Assembly: GCF_009765165.1 (NCBI RefSeq)
Contig: NZ_VLNU01000002.1
Span: forward strand, 84,316 to 148,315
DNA: 64,000 nucleotides
Direction: 5' to 3'
Source: Lysobacter panacisoli
GTDB lineage: Bacteria; Pseudomonadota; Gammaproteobacteria; Xanthomonadales; Xanthomonadaceae
Below the pieces are notes generated by a model, which searched no databases, had not been told where the DNA came from, and was given only the letters and a program-made list of their open reading frames with translations. Shown piece after piece: positions 30,301 to 38,422 of the stretch. The position numbers and the translations under genes are program-made. Every line of letters starts with the position of its first letter. Position 1 is the first letter of the stretch.

Positions 30301-30928
30301 GGCCCTGTACGCGCTGTTCGACAACTGCAACAGCCTGCACACCAACGCCTACGACGAAGCCATCACCACGCCGACCGAAGAAAGCGTGCGCCGCGCCGTG
30401 GCCATCCAGATGATCATCAACAAGGAACTGGGCCTCAACTTCAACGAGAACCCCTGGCAGGGCAGCTTCATCGTCGACAAGCTCACCGACATCGTCGAAG
30501 AAGCCGTCTACAAGGAGTTCGAAGCCATCAGCGAGCGCGGCGGCGTGCTCGGCGCAATGGACACCATGTACCAGCGCGGCAAGATCCAGGAAGAGAGCCT
30601 GTACTACGAGCACAAGAAGCACGACGGCAGCCTGCCGCTGATCGGCGTCAACACCTTCCTGCCCAAGGACCACGGCGGCGACATCGTCACCGAGATCGAA
30701 CTGATCCGCTCCACCGAAGGCGAGAAGGGCCAGCAGATCGACAACGTCGCCGGCTACCAGGGCAACCGCAACGGCTTCGCCGCCGACGGATTGAAGTCGC
30801 TACAGGCGACTGCTCGCGAACGCCGTAATGTGTTCGCCAGTTTGATGGAGGCGGTGAAGACGCATTCGCTGGGGCAGATTAGTCATGCCCTTTATGACGT
30901 GGGTGGGGAGTATCGGCGGAATATGTGA
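27350..30928 (+). CDS. icmF: Fused isobutyryl-CoA mutase IcmF carrying an in-frame palindromic repeat insertion
   Basis: This 1192-residue adenosylcobalamin mutase has an N-terminal B12-binding domain (about 15-150: [36 protein letters not shown]). A MeaB-like GTPase chaperone domain has Walker [13 protein letters not shown] near residue 204 and NKFD near 346. A C-terminal substrate TIM barrel runs from about 560 to the end ([42 protein letters not shown]). This order and the [10 protein letters not shown] sequence are those of IcmF, which interconverts isobutyryl-CoA and butyryl-CoA (or isovaleryl/pivalyl). Residues of about 494-544 are encoded by a CCCTCTCCCGCAAGGGGAGAGG-type repeat that keeps the frame open and sits in the linker after the GTPase domain. 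The ATG at 27350 is chosen; the upstream open frame antisense to the P4H gene is not coding. Confidence 0.95.
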   Translation: MSTPASNLPEAATETSPLRFVTAASLFDGHDAAINIMRRLIQGQGAEVIHLGHNRSVEDVVRAALQEDADAIALSSYQGGHVEYFKYMVDMLKERGASHVRVFGGGGGTITPEEIRELQAYGVERIYHPNDGMHMGLVAMIEDVVRRAEGARLPVDKPHKVAFDNEIEIGRMLSAIEESALDEAELAHLRKEWQLAGGKTPVVGITGTGGAGKSSVTDELLNRFLASFPEMRVAVISVDPTRRRTGGALLGDRIRMNSLRSKRVFMRSMATRRQHMATNIVLKDCIAFLKSLGYDLVIVETAGIGQSDSEIVDLVDFPMYVMTSDFGAPSQLEKIDMLDYAELVVLNKFDKRGAEDALRDVRKQWKRNRVAFQTKDEDVPVYPTIASQFNDPGISWMFANLCRLLRDKLSLPADKWTPELDTSLKEPRATVLIPGARVRYLAEIAEQGRGINKQIETQSEIADRAQSYWQSLKDLGDDKLPGALDLYVADALLPLSLAASQPVPLPQGERGHTGHANASTSPLAGEVDARSASGEGSARSAPDRTLLTLRQRYNDAVQSLTSEALKLLRDWPARLKSITDEVNEYKVRDKTIRVENYRESLSHQKIPKIAAPTYRSWGELLTFLQKENLPGYYPYTGGVYPYRRTGEDPIRMFAGEGTPERTNRRFHYLSVGQPAARLSTAFDSVTLYGEDPAVRPDIYGKIGNSGVNIATLDDMKKLYSGFDLCAPTTSVSMTINGPAPIILAMFMNTAIDQQVEKYLRADDARWNAAHDKIEKMFEGRARPQYSGMLPEGNDGLGLGLLGVTGDQVVDAETYEKIRAETLATVRGTVQADILKEDQAQNTCIFSTEFALRMMGDIQQFFVDRNVRNFYSVSISGYHIAEAGANPISQLAFTLSNGFTIVEYYLARGMKIDDFAPNLSFFFSNGMDPEYTVIGRVARRIWARAMRERYGASARSQMMKYHIQTSGRSLHAQEIQFNDIRTTLQALYALFDNCNSLHTNAYDEAITTPTEESVRRAVAIQMIINKELGLNFNENPWQGSFIVDKLTDIVEEAVYKEFEAISERGGVLGAMDTMYQRGKIQEESLYYEHKKHDGSLPLIGVNTFLPKDHGGDIVTEIELIRSTEGEKGQQIDNVAGYQGNRNGFAADGLKSLQATARERRNVFASLMEAVKTHSLGQISHALYDVGGEYRRNM
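28826..28981. repeat. Palindromic repeat pair inside the icmF coding sequence
   Basis: CCCTCTCCCGCAAGGGGAGA begins one palindrome (28858-28880). Its inverted counterpart is at 28908-28928, followed by a GC-rich hairpin around CGACGCGCGCAGCGCGTCG. The segment is about 156 bp, a multiple of three, with no stop in the icmF frame. It encodes a Pro/Ser/Gly-rich linker. Confidence 0.88.
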
Positions 30929-30960
30929 TTCTTGTTGCGTCAGACAACGCGGTTTGGCCC

Positions 30961-33705
30961 TTACATCGACCGTCCGTGCGATTGGGACTGCCGTTGCTGC
31001 TCCTGCTGCTGCCACTGCGCAACCCGCTGTGCTTCCTGCTGCTCGTAGGCCTCGGCCTTCTGCATCGTCTCAGCCATAGGCGGGGCAGGTGTGCGCAGAT
31101 CGACCAGGCCGTTGTAAATCGGAAACGTGTCCTGCACCAGGACGTGGCTTTCATACACTTGCACCGACTGCACCCGTCCCGGCCGCACACCACCCTCACG
31201 CGCGGCCAGCGTCAGTTCGGCAACCTTCTCGTCGCTCACATTCGCTGGTAACTTGTCGCGCAGTTGCTGAAACAGCGGATGGTGCGGATGCGACGGGTCC
31301 AGGTAGGTCACCCGCCCGGAGCCCAAGCTGTGTTGCATCGACGTGGAGTCCGCCGCTGCATGACGTGCCTCCTGCGCTGGCGACGAAGTGGATAGTTCGG
31401 GTGCTTGCAAGGGGTGTCTTTCAGGTTGCGGCTGCTCCTGTTGTGGTCTTGCCCGCTGCTGCAATCCCTGCTGCATCTCCTGCGCCGTGGTCACGCTGCG
31501 CGTGGTCCACATGCCCCGACCGTTGTTCTTCACCGTCGCGATCGCGCTGTCCGGGCCGTACTGTCCTTGCGCATCGGGTTGCAGGATCAGCATGAAAGGG
31601 GACGTGACGCCTTCACGCGCATGCGACTTTTCGATGGCCGAGACCGTCGCGTTCAGTTGTTCCTGCGTGCGCGAGATGCTGTGTTGCGCATAGTTCTCGG
31701 CCACCAGATCGCGCAGGTAGTGGCCGGTCGAAGGCGTCGGTGGCGCCACCTGCGCGGCAGGCATCTGCGTGCGCATCTGCGCTCCCTTGGCCGTGCTTGC
31801 CTGCTGGTAGGTCGCCTCCAGTTCCACCAGCACGTTGCCTTCGGCGCGGCTGTCGTACAGCACGCCGTCGTGCATCCAATCGCCGTTGTGGTAGCGCACA
31901 TACAGATTGCCATCGGAAGCCATCGATCGCTCCGGGGCCAATCCCTTCATCACAGCCTCGGGCGGGTCGCCGAAGCGTTGCCAGTCGTATTGCAGGTGCG
32001 CGGCCACGTAGCGACTGGCGATCGCGGTCGGACTTTGCGTCGCGTTATGTGCGATCACCACCTGCGCGGCGTGGTCGAGTTCGGCCGCGCGCGACGGGCT
32101 GGCGGTTTCGGTATGGGTGATCTTGTGGCCGCGTTCGATGACGTCGGTCACCACTTCGCGTTGCCATGCGCCGCTGTCGGGATCGCGCGTCCAATCGCGC
32201 GGCAGCAGACTGGGCGTGTCGTGCACGCCGGCCGGGAGTGCATACGGATTCTTCGGCACAGGCGGATGGGCCAGGACCAGTTCCACCGACGTGTTGGTGG
32301 CCTGATAGTTCAACCGGTCGGCCAACGAGCCGGTGGCCACTACGGCGTGGGTCTTGTAGTGGGGCTGGCCGGTCTTCCAGTCCACCGCAGAAAAACGTGT
32401 GTCGATCTCATCGGTCTGGATCGTGCCGGCCCAGCCCTGTTTCGGATCGAAATGCCACACGCGACCGGCGCGGTCGGTTTGTGTGTAGATGCGTTGTTGA
32501 TCGATGGCATCGGCGAGTTTGTCGCCGGCCACGGTGCCGACGATCGCGCCGATGCCGCCGGTGACGAGCAGGCCGGGGCCGCTTTCGACCCCGAGCGCGG
32601 CGCCGGTGCTGGCACCGAGCGCGGCCCCACCGAACGCACCGACGCCGCGGGAACCGAAGTGGACGATTTCCGACTGCGCGCCGGTGGCGTTGCCCTGTTC
32701 GTACAGTCCCGTCGCCGCGTGGGCGGTGATGGCGGCGTCGGCGAGGGTTTCTACCGTGCCTAGTGCGCCGGCGCCCTTGACGATGATCGGCCGGACGCGG
32801 GAGGTGTAGTCGAAGTGGATGGCGCGCTGGGTGTTGTGAACCAAATCTTCCACTACCTTGCGTTCGCCGCGCTCGTTCAGTAGGTGCTGCGCGGTGGGCG
32901 CCGCCACGTGTGGGTTGTGCGCAATGGCCTCCGGCAGATCGCGGTGCCATGTCTGTTGCGCTTGCCAGCCTTGGCGCAGGCTGTATGTGACTTTCGGATC
33001 GTGCAGCCGCGCCTCGCGCGCCTCCTCCAGCGCTGCACCGGGCAGCTTGAAGTCAGTACGGCTGTTGTACAGCTCCACACCTTCGCGGTTGAAGATGCGG
33101 ATGGGCACGTCGGTGTGCGCGTGGATCGTGTCCAGACTGCGCGGCACCTTGTCGTAGATCGCGTCGCGGGCGTCGGCGGGGACGTAGCGACCGTGACCGT
33201 CCTTGTCGAGTTTGCTCGAAAAGCGGTAGTCAACTCCCAACTCGCTTTCGAGCTTGTGCGCCGCGACCGCGCGCACTTCCACGTCGTAACCTTTGGCCTG
33301 CAAATCGCGGATCAAGTCAGCTGTCCACTCGCCATTGCTGAGCGTGGTGTCGAAGATGAAGTTCTTGCGCCCGGTGACAGCGGCTTCGCGCAACTCGTCG
33401 GCCCACGCACTCGCGTCGGGTTGGGTCAGGCCGGACCAGTTGTAGGGGGTGGCGGATTGGAACTCGTTGATGCGAGGGTGGTATTTGCGCAGTTCGTCGG
33501 GGTCGATGGGGACGACGTTGCCATTCAGTTCTTTGATGGCTCTATCCGCTAGTCCACCCTTTCCCGCGCCTGGTTGCCCTCCAAGAACTATAGCCTTGGG
33601 AGCATCTTGCGGCGTTGCGATGTTTAACCTGCTGCCGGGGACGACATCTTCCAGAAATACCTTTCGGTGCTCGCTTGGTGGGAGAACGGTGGATGCATTG
33701 CTCAT
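30961..33705 (-). CDS. Zeta-toxin protein with C-terminal XVIPCD-like type IV secretion signal (putative X-Tfe effector)
   Basis: This 914-residue protein starts at ATG 33705, seven bases after GGAGG. The N-terminal zeta-toxin kinase domain (about 25-250) has Walker A GGQPGAGKG (42-50), IDPDELRKYHP with Asp68/Asp70, and FDTTLSNGEW. Zeta toxins phosphorylate UDP-N-acetylglucosamine and block wall synthesis. The middle carries a glycine-zipper stretch (GAFGGAALGASTGAALG), a WHFDPKQGW region and an uncharacterised domain. The last 114 residues (about 801-914) match the plan of the Xanthomonas VirD4-interacting domain: a DPSHPHHPLF start, a helical mid part, and a Gln-rich tail. Effectors with this tail are delivered into rival bacteria by the X-T4SS, and a virB6-like gene lies at the right edge of this window. 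It overlaps the upstream partner gene by 4 bp (ATGA). Confidence 0.88.
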   Translation of the reverse strand: MSNASTVLPPSEHRKVFLEDVVPGSRLNIATPQDAPKAIVLGGQPGAGKGGLADRAIKELNGNVVPIDPDELRKYHPRINEFQSATPYNWSGLTQPDASAWADELREAAVTGRKNFIFDTTLSNGEWTADLIRDLQAKGYDVEVRAVAAHKLESELGVDYRFSSKLDKDGHGRYVPADARDAIYDKVPRSLDTIHAHTDVPIRIFNREGVELYNSRTDFKLPGAALEEAREARLHDPKVTYSLRQGWQAQQTWHRDLPEAIAHNPHVAAPTAQHLLNERGERKVVEDLVHNTQRAIHFDYTSRVRPIIVKGAGALGTVETLADAAITAHAATGLYEQGNATGAQSEIVHFGSRGVGAFGGAALGASTGAALGVESGPGLLVTGGIGAIVGTVAGDKLADAIDQQRIYTQTDRAGRVWHFDPKQGWAGTIQTDEIDTRFSAVDWKTGQPHYKTHAVVATGSLADRLNYQATNTSVELVLAHPPVPKNPYALPAGVHDTPSLLPRDWTRDPDSGAWQREVVTDVIERGHKITHTETASPSRAAELDHAAQVVIAHNATQSPTAIASRYVAAHLQYDWQRFGDPPEAVMKGLAPERSMASDGNLYVRYHNGDWMHDGVLYDSRAEGNVLVELEATYQQASTAKGAQMRTQMPAAQVAPPTPSTGHYLRDLVAENYAQHSISRTQEQLNATVSAIEKSHAREGVTSPFMLILQPDAQGQYGPDSAIATVKNNGRGMWTTRSVTTAQEMQQGLQQRARPQQEQPQPERHPLQAPELSTSSPAQEARHAAADSTSMQHSLGSGRVTYLDPSHPHHPLFQQLRDKLPANVSDEKVAELTLAAREGGVRPGRVQSVQVYESHVLVQDTFPIYNGLVDLRTPAPPMAETMQKAEAYEQQEAQRVAQWQQQEQQRQSQSHGRSM

Positions 33706-34052
33706 GCGCCACCTCCGAAGATGTCCTTGAGGTAGTGCTGAAAATCGTCCGTATCGCCCAGCCAAGAGCCCTTGGAGCTTGCCTGTCCCATGAGGTGCTT
33801 CTTGGCTTTCGCTTTTTCAACGACTACGGGGTCGCCGCTGGCTTCGGCTGCCTTTAGTTCATCGCGGGCTTCGAAGTAGAAGGTTTCCAATCGACCTTCA
33901 AGCGCCCAGATGGCGCCATCGAATGGCATGAGCCTGAATGGCTTCTTGGCGTAGTCGTTCAGGACTTCCTGCAATCGTTCTATATGCTCCGGATAGTCCT
34001 TGAGCATTTCGCGCAGGCGTGCAGGCACGGGAGGTGGGGGGAGGGTCTTCAT
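33702..34052 (-). CDS. Small cytosolic partner of the zeta/XVIPCD toxin (putative immunity or antitoxin protein)
   Basis: This 116-residue protein is charged and helical (LREMLKDYPEHIERLQEVLNDY near the start) with no signal peptide, ending in DIFGGGA. Its stop overlaps the effector start, so both are made from one message, and it is made first. That order is typical of toxin-immunity pairs. Most immunity proteins of X-T4SS effectors are periplasmic lipoproteins; a cytosolic one fits a kinase toxin that acts in the cytoplasm. I do not recognise the sequence as an epsilon antitoxin. The start MKTLPPPPVP at 34052 follows a weak AGGAAG site. Confidence 0.68.
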   Translation of the reverse strand: MKTLPPPPVPARLREMLKDYPEHIERLQEVLNDYAKKPFRLMPFDGAIWALEGRLETFYFEARDELKAAEASGDPVVVEKAKAKKHLMGQASSKGSWLGDTDDFQHYLKDIFGGGA

Positions 34053-34102
34053 CGCGGTCACTTCTTCCTGATGGCACCGAATGCCGAAGATGCTATCTCG
34101 GC

Positions 34103-34182
34103 GTGAACATGGATCGTGTCCAAGCTGCGCGGCACTTTGTCGTAGATCGCGTCGCGTGTGTTGACGTAGCGGCCGTGGCGTC
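34103..34182 (-). pseudogene. Orphan fragment of a zeta-toxin domain
   Basis: Read on the minus strand, this stretch encodes RDAIYDKVPRSLDTIH preceded by GRYV. It is nearly identical to the corresponding part of the intact toxin (encoded around 33100-33195), and the DNA is also close. The reading frame breaks off on both sides. It is a leftover of a second toxin copy directly upstream of the partner gene. Confidence 0.8.
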
Positions 34183-34258
34183 GCCATCGAAGCAAGCATC
34201 CGCGACTCTCTCGCATTGAAGCCCGAAAACGGCGTGCGCAGACTGGATTGCAAGGAGC

Positions 34259-34486
34259 GTCGAAGCTCCGCACAAAGCGGTAACCCGCCACCGATTCACA
34301 GGCGGGTTTCTTGTGTCCGAACCTTGGGCATGAGTCCGACGCAGCGCGATGTTCCGCGTCGGGAGGGCGGCTAATACAACACCTCGCAAGAGGGAATACG
34401 CCCGCCGGCTTTGTGCGGCTTCGAACCTCCCGACACCTTGCGCCGAATCCCCGGCGCAAGCCCGGCTGGTTTGCTGGAGACACCGC
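34259..34486 (+). ncRNA. Structured leader RNA, copy A, before XAC0095-like gene
   Basis: This 228-bp leader is strongly similar to copy B at 59983-60203. In order it holds: GAAGCTCCGCACAAAGCGG (34262-34280); a hairpin ACCCGCC/GGCGGGT with a T-rich tail (34283-34310); an outer stem GTCGGGAGG/CCTCCCGAC (34358-34366 with 34426-34434) enclosing CCTC-GCAA-GAGG (34382-34393); and CCGGCTTTGTGCGGCTTC (34405-34422), which is nearly complementary to the first element. A last hairpin CTTGCGCC/GGCGCAAG (34437-34460) precedes the start codon. It could be a C4-type antisense/phage-immunity RNA or a cis-regulatory leader. The family is not certain. Confidence 0.6.
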
Positions 34487-34735
34487 ATGAGCAAGGACAC
34501 GCGTACCATCCCCGCCGCATTCCGCGGCTACCTGCTGCCCCGATCCGCCCACGACTCACTGGTCCAGACGCGCGACCAGCTGCGCCTGCTCGCGCAGTTC
34601 ACCGAAGCCCGCAGCGACGCGCGCGAGTACATCGTCCTCACCCCCGACTCCCTGTCCGAACTCTTCGACCGCGTCGCCAATCACCTCGACGACGCGCTCT
34701 CCGCGACGGTTCACGACGGGCCTATGCCCAGCTGA
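34487..34735 (+). CDS. XAC0095-like small protein, paralogue A
   Basis: This 82-residue cytosolic protein has the central RDQLRLLAQFTEAR block that I recognise from the XAC0095 family of xanthomonads, then LTPDSLSELFDRVANHLDDAL. It is the same length as paralogue B at 60204-60452 and about 65% identical to it. Both open with IPAAFRG and have a GGAG-type site. Function unknown. Both copies sit behind the same structured leader and at the edge of accessory regions, which suggests a mobile or phage-derived unit. Confidence 0.75.
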   Translation: MSKDTRTIPAAFRGYLLPRSAHDSLVQTRDQLRLLAQFTEARSDAREYIVLTPDSLSELFDRVANHLDDALSATVHDGPMPS

Positions 34736-34767
34736 TCGCGTTGGAGCTGCCGCTATCGGCAGCCAGC

Positions 34768-34848
34768 GTAGCCCGGGTAAGGTCGCAGACCGCACCCGGG
34801 AGGCGCAGTCACGTGCCCCCCGGGTGCGCTTCGCTTACCCGGGCTACG
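34768..34848. repeat. GTAGCCCGGGTAAG palindromic repeat, copy 2
   Basis: Left arm GTAGCCCGGGTAAGGTCGCA and right arm ending TACCCGGGCTACG, separated by about 20 bp. It lies between the XAC0095-like gene and the pseudouridine synthase gene. Confidence 0.9.
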
Positions 34849-34933
34849 AATGAACCTGTCCCTTTTCTGCACGGCGCATTCGGCTGCACCGTGGCAACGT
34901 GTGCCAAAGTACCGCCCCCCGTCGAGCCTTCTC

Positions 34934-35656
34934 ATGACCGATCCCATCCGACTCTCCAAACGCGTGGCCGAGCTGGTCGGGTGTTCGCGCGCCGATGCCG
35001 AGTGCTACATCGAGAACGGCTGGGTGCGGGTGGACGGCCATGTCGTCGAGGCGCCGCAGCATTCGGTGACGAACGAGCGCGTCGAGCTGGATCCGGCGGC
35101 CGTGCTGGATGCACCGGAGCCCGCCACGGTGTTGCTGCACAAGCCAGCCGGCTTCGATGCGATCGCCGGGGCCCAGCCGGCAGCCGCGCTGGTCGCGCCC
35201 GCCACTCGCTGGGAAGGTGACGCAAGCGGCGTTCGCCTGCTGCAACGCCATTTCGTCCGGCTGACCCCATTGGTGCCGTTGGACGCGCAGGCCAGCGGCC
35301 TGATGGTGCTGACCCAGGATGGTCGCGTATGGCGGCGACTCACCGAGGACGCCGCGCAGATCGAGCAGGAGTTCGTCGTCGAGGTGTCCGGCGAGATCGC
35401 GCCCTATGGCTTGCGTCGCCTCAACCACGGCTTGAGCTACCAGGGACGTGCGCTGGCACCGTGCAAGGTCAGCTGGCAGAACGAGATCCGCCTGCGCTTC
35501 GCGCTGAAGGACGTGCAGCCCGGCCAGATCCAGGACATGTGTGCGCAGGTGGGCTTGCAGGTCGTGGCGATGCGGCGCCTGCGAATCGGCAAGGTGTCGC
35601 TGGCGAAGATGCCGGCCGGGCAATGGCGCTATCTGCCGGTGGGTGAGCGGTTCTAG
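34934..35656 (+). CDS. S4-domain RNA pseudouridine synthase, RluF-like, with altered active-site motif
   Basis: This 240-residue protein has an N-terminal S4 RNA-binding domain (about 5-55: RLSKRVAELVGCSRADAECYIENGWV) followed by an RsuA/RluF-type catalytic domain with LLHKPAGFD. The catalytic aspartate motif reads VPLDAQASGLMVLTQDG (Asp117), where the family usually has GRLDxxSxGLLxLTxDG. The Asp, SGL and LT are kept, while the Gly-Arg before Leu-Asp is replaced by Val-Pro. It would convert uridine to pseudouridine in 23S rRNA or tRNA. The altered motif may mean changed activity. The start MTDPIRLSKR at 34934 is preferred over an upstream ATG inside the repeat. Confidence 0.88.
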   Translation: MTDPIRLSKRVAELVGCSRADAECYIENGWVRVDGHVVEAPQHSVTNERVELDPAAVLDAPEPATVLLHKPAGFDAIAGAQPAAALVAPATRWEGDASGVRLLQRHFVRLTPLVPLDAQASGLMVLTQDGRVWRRLTEDAAQIEQEFVVEVSGEIAPYGLRRLNHGLSYQGRALAPCKVSWQNEIRLRFALKDVQPGQIQDMCAQVGLQVVAMRRLRIGKVSLAKMPAGQWRYLPVGERF

Positions 35657-35668
35657 CGCGACGCGGCG

Positions 35669-36139
35669 TCAGTCGCCGCGCACGCGCATCGTCAGGCCCT
35701 TCAGGAAGTTGCGCAGCAGCTGGTCCCCGCACGGGCGGTAATTGGCATGGCCCGGCTGTCGGAACAACGCCGTCAGCTCCGGCTTGGACACGGGCCATCC
35801 CGCGGATTCGAACACCGCGTGCATGTCGCTATCCTTCAGCTCGAATGCCACCCGCAGCTTCTTCAGCACCACGTTGTTGGTGACACGCTTCTCTGGCGGC
35901 CGCACCGGCAGGCGCTCGTCGCGGCCACGGCAGTACACCACCAACCCGTCGAGGAAACGCGCGAGCACGGCATCGCTGCAATCGGCGTACTCGGGGTCGT
36001 CTTCACGGCGCAGGAACGCCTGCACGTCGGCCTTGTCGAGCGCGAACGCCGGATCGGCCAACTGGGTGATCTCCACGACGCGCTGGTCGCTGAGATCGAG
36101 CATGTAGCGGATGCTGCGCAGCACGTCGTTGGCGATCAT
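35669..36139 (-). CDS. yehS: DUF1456 family protein (YehS-like)
   Basis: This 156-residue protein contains two copies of the roughly 70-residue DUF1456 repeat. The first has MIANDVLRSIRYMLDLSD...VQAFLRREDDPEYADCSD and the second NNVVLKKLRVAFELKDSDM...LTALFRQPGHANYRPCGDQ. Length and repeat arrangement match E. coli YehS. It is a cytosolic protein of unknown function. It converges on the pseudouridine synthase gene with 12 bp between stops. Confidence 0.92.
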   Translation of the reverse strand: MIANDVLRSIRYMLDLSDQRVVEITQLADPAFALDKADVQAFLRREDDPEYADCSDAVLARFLDGLVVYCRGRDERLPVRPPEKRVTNNVVLKKLRVAFELKDSDMHAVFESAGWPVSKPELTALFRQPGHANYRPCGDQLLRNFLKGLTMRVRGD

Positions 36140-36437
36140 TGATTTCGAGCGGTCTGCTGCGTGGACTGGCTAGTTTAGGCCACTGCACCGTGACGGGCGC
36201 GGTTCCCGCGGATACGCCTGGCGCGTACCCACACGTGACCGCTTCTAGCAGGGCAAGTGAACCTGACCCCTTATTCCCCTCACTCACCCCACTGCAGCCC
36301 CCGGTCGTCCCTCCCTCGGCCTCAGGAACCGGCAACCCACGTACGATGGCACCCTTGGGCATGCTGCCGACGCCGGTGACGGGGCGACGATGGGAGGCAG
36401 CACGGCCGGTGGCACGCTCGTCAGTGAGGAGCACGTA
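36140..36437. other. Intergenic stretch with one repeat-family D half copy
   Basis: No gene is seen. GTGAACCTGACCCCTTATTC at 36258-36277 is a half copy of the GGTCAGGTTCA repeat found at 39001 and in the 42-45 kb run. The promoter of the two-component operon should lie in the last 150 bp. Confidence 0.5.
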
Positions 36438-37529
36438 ATGGCGACACCGGTAGGGGATAACGGGTCCGGAATCGGCCGCCGGGGCGTGGCGATTCTGGGG
36501 GCGTGGACGCTGGTGGCGATGCTCTTCGCCGGGCAGGCCTGGTTTGCCGCACAGGAGCGCGGCGAGCCGGTGGCGTGGACACGTGCCAGTGCGATTTGGC
36601 TCGTCTGGGCCGCGGTCTGGGCGGCCCTCACGCCGATTGCGCTCAGACTCGAAGCGCGGTTTCCGCTCCAGCGGCCGCACCTCCTTGCCGCGCTTGCGGT
36701 ACACGGCGTGGCTTCGGCGGCCTGCGCCCTGATCAACCTGGCGCTCTTCGCGCTGGCCGCGCCCGTCATCGGTGCGACCCAGGTCGAACCCACCTGGCTC
36801 GGCACCTTCAGCCGGCTGCTTGGCACGACGTTCCTGCTGAACCTCCCGGTCTATTGGCTGATCGTCGCCGCGGCACATGTCGAGCGACTCGTGCGGGCCG
36901 CCCGGGAAGAGGATCGTCGGCGACTGCGCCTCGAAGCGCAGCTGGCCGATGCCCGTCTGCAGACACTGCGCACGCAGCTGCAGCCACATTTCCTCTTCAA
37001 CGCCCTCAACACGATCTCGGTGCTGATGCACGAGAATGTCGACGCAGCAGATCGCATCCTCCTGCAGCTCAGCGCGCTGCTGCGTCGCTCGCTCGACAGC
37101 ACCGAAGCGCATGAGGTGACGCTCGGCGAAGAGATCGGCTTTCTCGAGAGCTATCTTGAGATCGAGCAGGCCCGCTTCGGCGAACGTCTGAGCTACAGGA
37201 TCCTCGTTCCTGATCAGCTTCTCGAAGCGCGGGTTCCCAACCTGATCCTTCAACCCCTGGTCGAGAACGCGCTGCGTCATGGACTGGCCACGCGCGCGGG
37301 ACCGGGGCGAGTGGAAATCAAGGCGGACCGGCGCGGCGACTCGCTGCTGCTGTGCGTTGTCGATGACGGCCGAGGGCTGCCACCGGCGACGACCGAACGC
37401 GTCGGCCTGACGAACACGAGGGCGCGCTTGCGCCTGCTGTATGCGGACAGGCAACGCTTCGAAGTGCGAAATTCCGATGATGGCGGTGTCATCGCGCAGA
37501 TCGACCTGCCTTGGCGCACTGTCGCATGA
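36438..37529 (+). CDS. LytS/YehU-type membrane sensor histidine kinase
   Basis: This 363-residue protein has four predicted N-terminal transmembrane helices (about 15-145) and a short coiled coil. The His-kinase motif QLQPHFLFNALNTIS follows (phospho-His184, PF06580 type), then an HATPase domain with NLILQPLVENALRHG and DDGRGL. It has no extracellular sensor domain of note. It overlaps the response regulator gene by ATGA. The start at 36438 follows GAGG; an in-frame ATG 16 codons upstream is less likely. Confidence 0.93.
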   Translation: MATPVGDNGSGIGRRGVAILGAWTLVAMLFAGQAWFAAQERGEPVAWTRASAIWLVWAAVWAALTPIALRLEARFPLQRPHLLAALAVHGVASAACALINLALFALAAPVIGATQVEPTWLGTFSRLLGTTFLLNLPVYWLIVAAAHVERLVRAAREEDRRRLRLEAQLADARLQTLRTQLQPHFLFNALNTISVLMHENVDAADRILLQLSALLRRSLDSTEAHEVTLGEEIGFLESYLEIEQARFGERLSYRILVPDQLLEARVPNLILQPLVENALRHGLATRAGPGRVEIKADRRGDSLLLCVVDDGRGLPPATTERVGLTNTRARLRLLYADRQRFEVRNSDDGGVIAQIDLPWRTVA

Positions 37530-38287
37530 CCATCCGCGTACTGATCGTCGACGATGAGCCGGCCGCGCGCCGCGGGATACTGCGGCTGCTGCGGCAGGAG
37601 CCGGACATCGAAGTCATCGAAGAATGCGGTGACGGTGGGGCGGCCATAGCGGCGATCAGCGCGCATTCGCCCGACCTCGTCTTCCTCGATGTGCAGATGC
37701 CCGAACTCGATGGGTTCGCCGTCATTGAAGCCATCGGGGGCAACCGCATGCCGGCCGTCGTGTTCGTAACGGCATTCGATCAACACGCCGTGCGGGCGTT
37801 CGATGCCCAAGCGATCGACTACGTGCTCAAGCCGATCGATCCGGAACGCTTTCGCCGTGCACTGCAACGCGCTCGTTCCCACCTGGCTCATCCCGATGAC
37901 GGCTTTGTCCGCCGCGTTTCCGAGGCGATGAAGTCGATCGATCGAGGAGAACTGCAGCGTTACCCCTTGCGGCTGGCAATCCGTTCCGAGGGTCGGGTTC
38001 GTCTGCTCGACATCGACGAGGTCGATCGCATCGTCGCCGCAGGAAACTACGTCGAGATCCACACGGGCACGAAGCATCACCTGCTGCGCGAGACGATGAC
38101 CAGCCTCGAGTCCCGCCTGGACCCGCAACGCTTCATCCGGGTATCGCGCGCGGCGATCGTCAGCATCGCCCGGATTCGCGAAGTCCAGCCATTGTTCGAT
38201 GGCGACTTCGTCGTTCTCCTCAAGGACGGCACGCAGATCAACGGTAGCCGTCGTTATCGGGCGGCGCTCGACGTGTTGCTTCGCTGA
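37526..38287 (+). CDS. LytTR-family response regulator
   Basis: This 253-residue protein has a receiver domain (1-120; acidic pair Asp9-Asp10, phospho-acceptor Asp55 in FLDVQMPELDG, conserved Lys in DYVLKPID). A LytTR DNA-binding domain follows (about 145-253; EVDRIVAAGNYVEIHTG, FIRVSRAAIVSI, LLKDGTQINGSRRY). It is the cognate partner of the upstream kinase, being translationally coupled to it. The target genes are unknown. The SnoaL-like secreted protein 130 bp downstream is a candidate. Confidence 0.94.
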   Translation: MTIRVLIVDDEPAARRGILRLLRQEPDIEVIEECGDGGAAIAAISAHSPDLVFLDVQMPELDGFAVIEAIGGNRMPAVVFVTAFDQHAVRAFDAQAIDYVLKPIDPERFRRALQRARSHLAHPDDGFVRRVSEAMKSIDRGELQRYPLRLAIRSEGRVRLLDIDEVDRIVAAGNYVEIHTGTKHHLLRETMTSLESRLDPQRFIRVSRAAIVSIARIREVQPLFDGDFVVLLKDGTQINGSRRYRAALDVLLR

Positions 38288-38422
38288 GCGCTGCGTAGGT
38301 TCCCGTCACCGCGCAGCCGCTACTCATCCCACCGCCGCGTCCACCCGACACCCAAGGGGGGCGAGCGGATCGCACGGAACCCCATCATCCGCAACACGCA
38401 CTTTCGCGTATCGGAGATGGTC

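Noticed and set aside
28826..30673. 615-codon minus-strand open frame inside icmF
   Set aside because: Shadow of the icmF coding strand; no motif, and the GC3 bias explains the lack of stops.
34352..34436. tRNA-like look of leader copy A (TTCGAACC, GTCGGGA/TCCCGAC ends, ACC after the stem)
   Set aside because: Copy B has TTCTAACC at the same place, there is no anticodon arm of proper size, and the spacing does not fit a cloverleaf.
34058..34552. Minus-strand open frames over the leader (CCISRPPDAE-type peptides), also at 59936-60226
   Set aside because: The similarity between the two copies follows from the RNA structure and the peptides diverge around it; a common mis-annotation.
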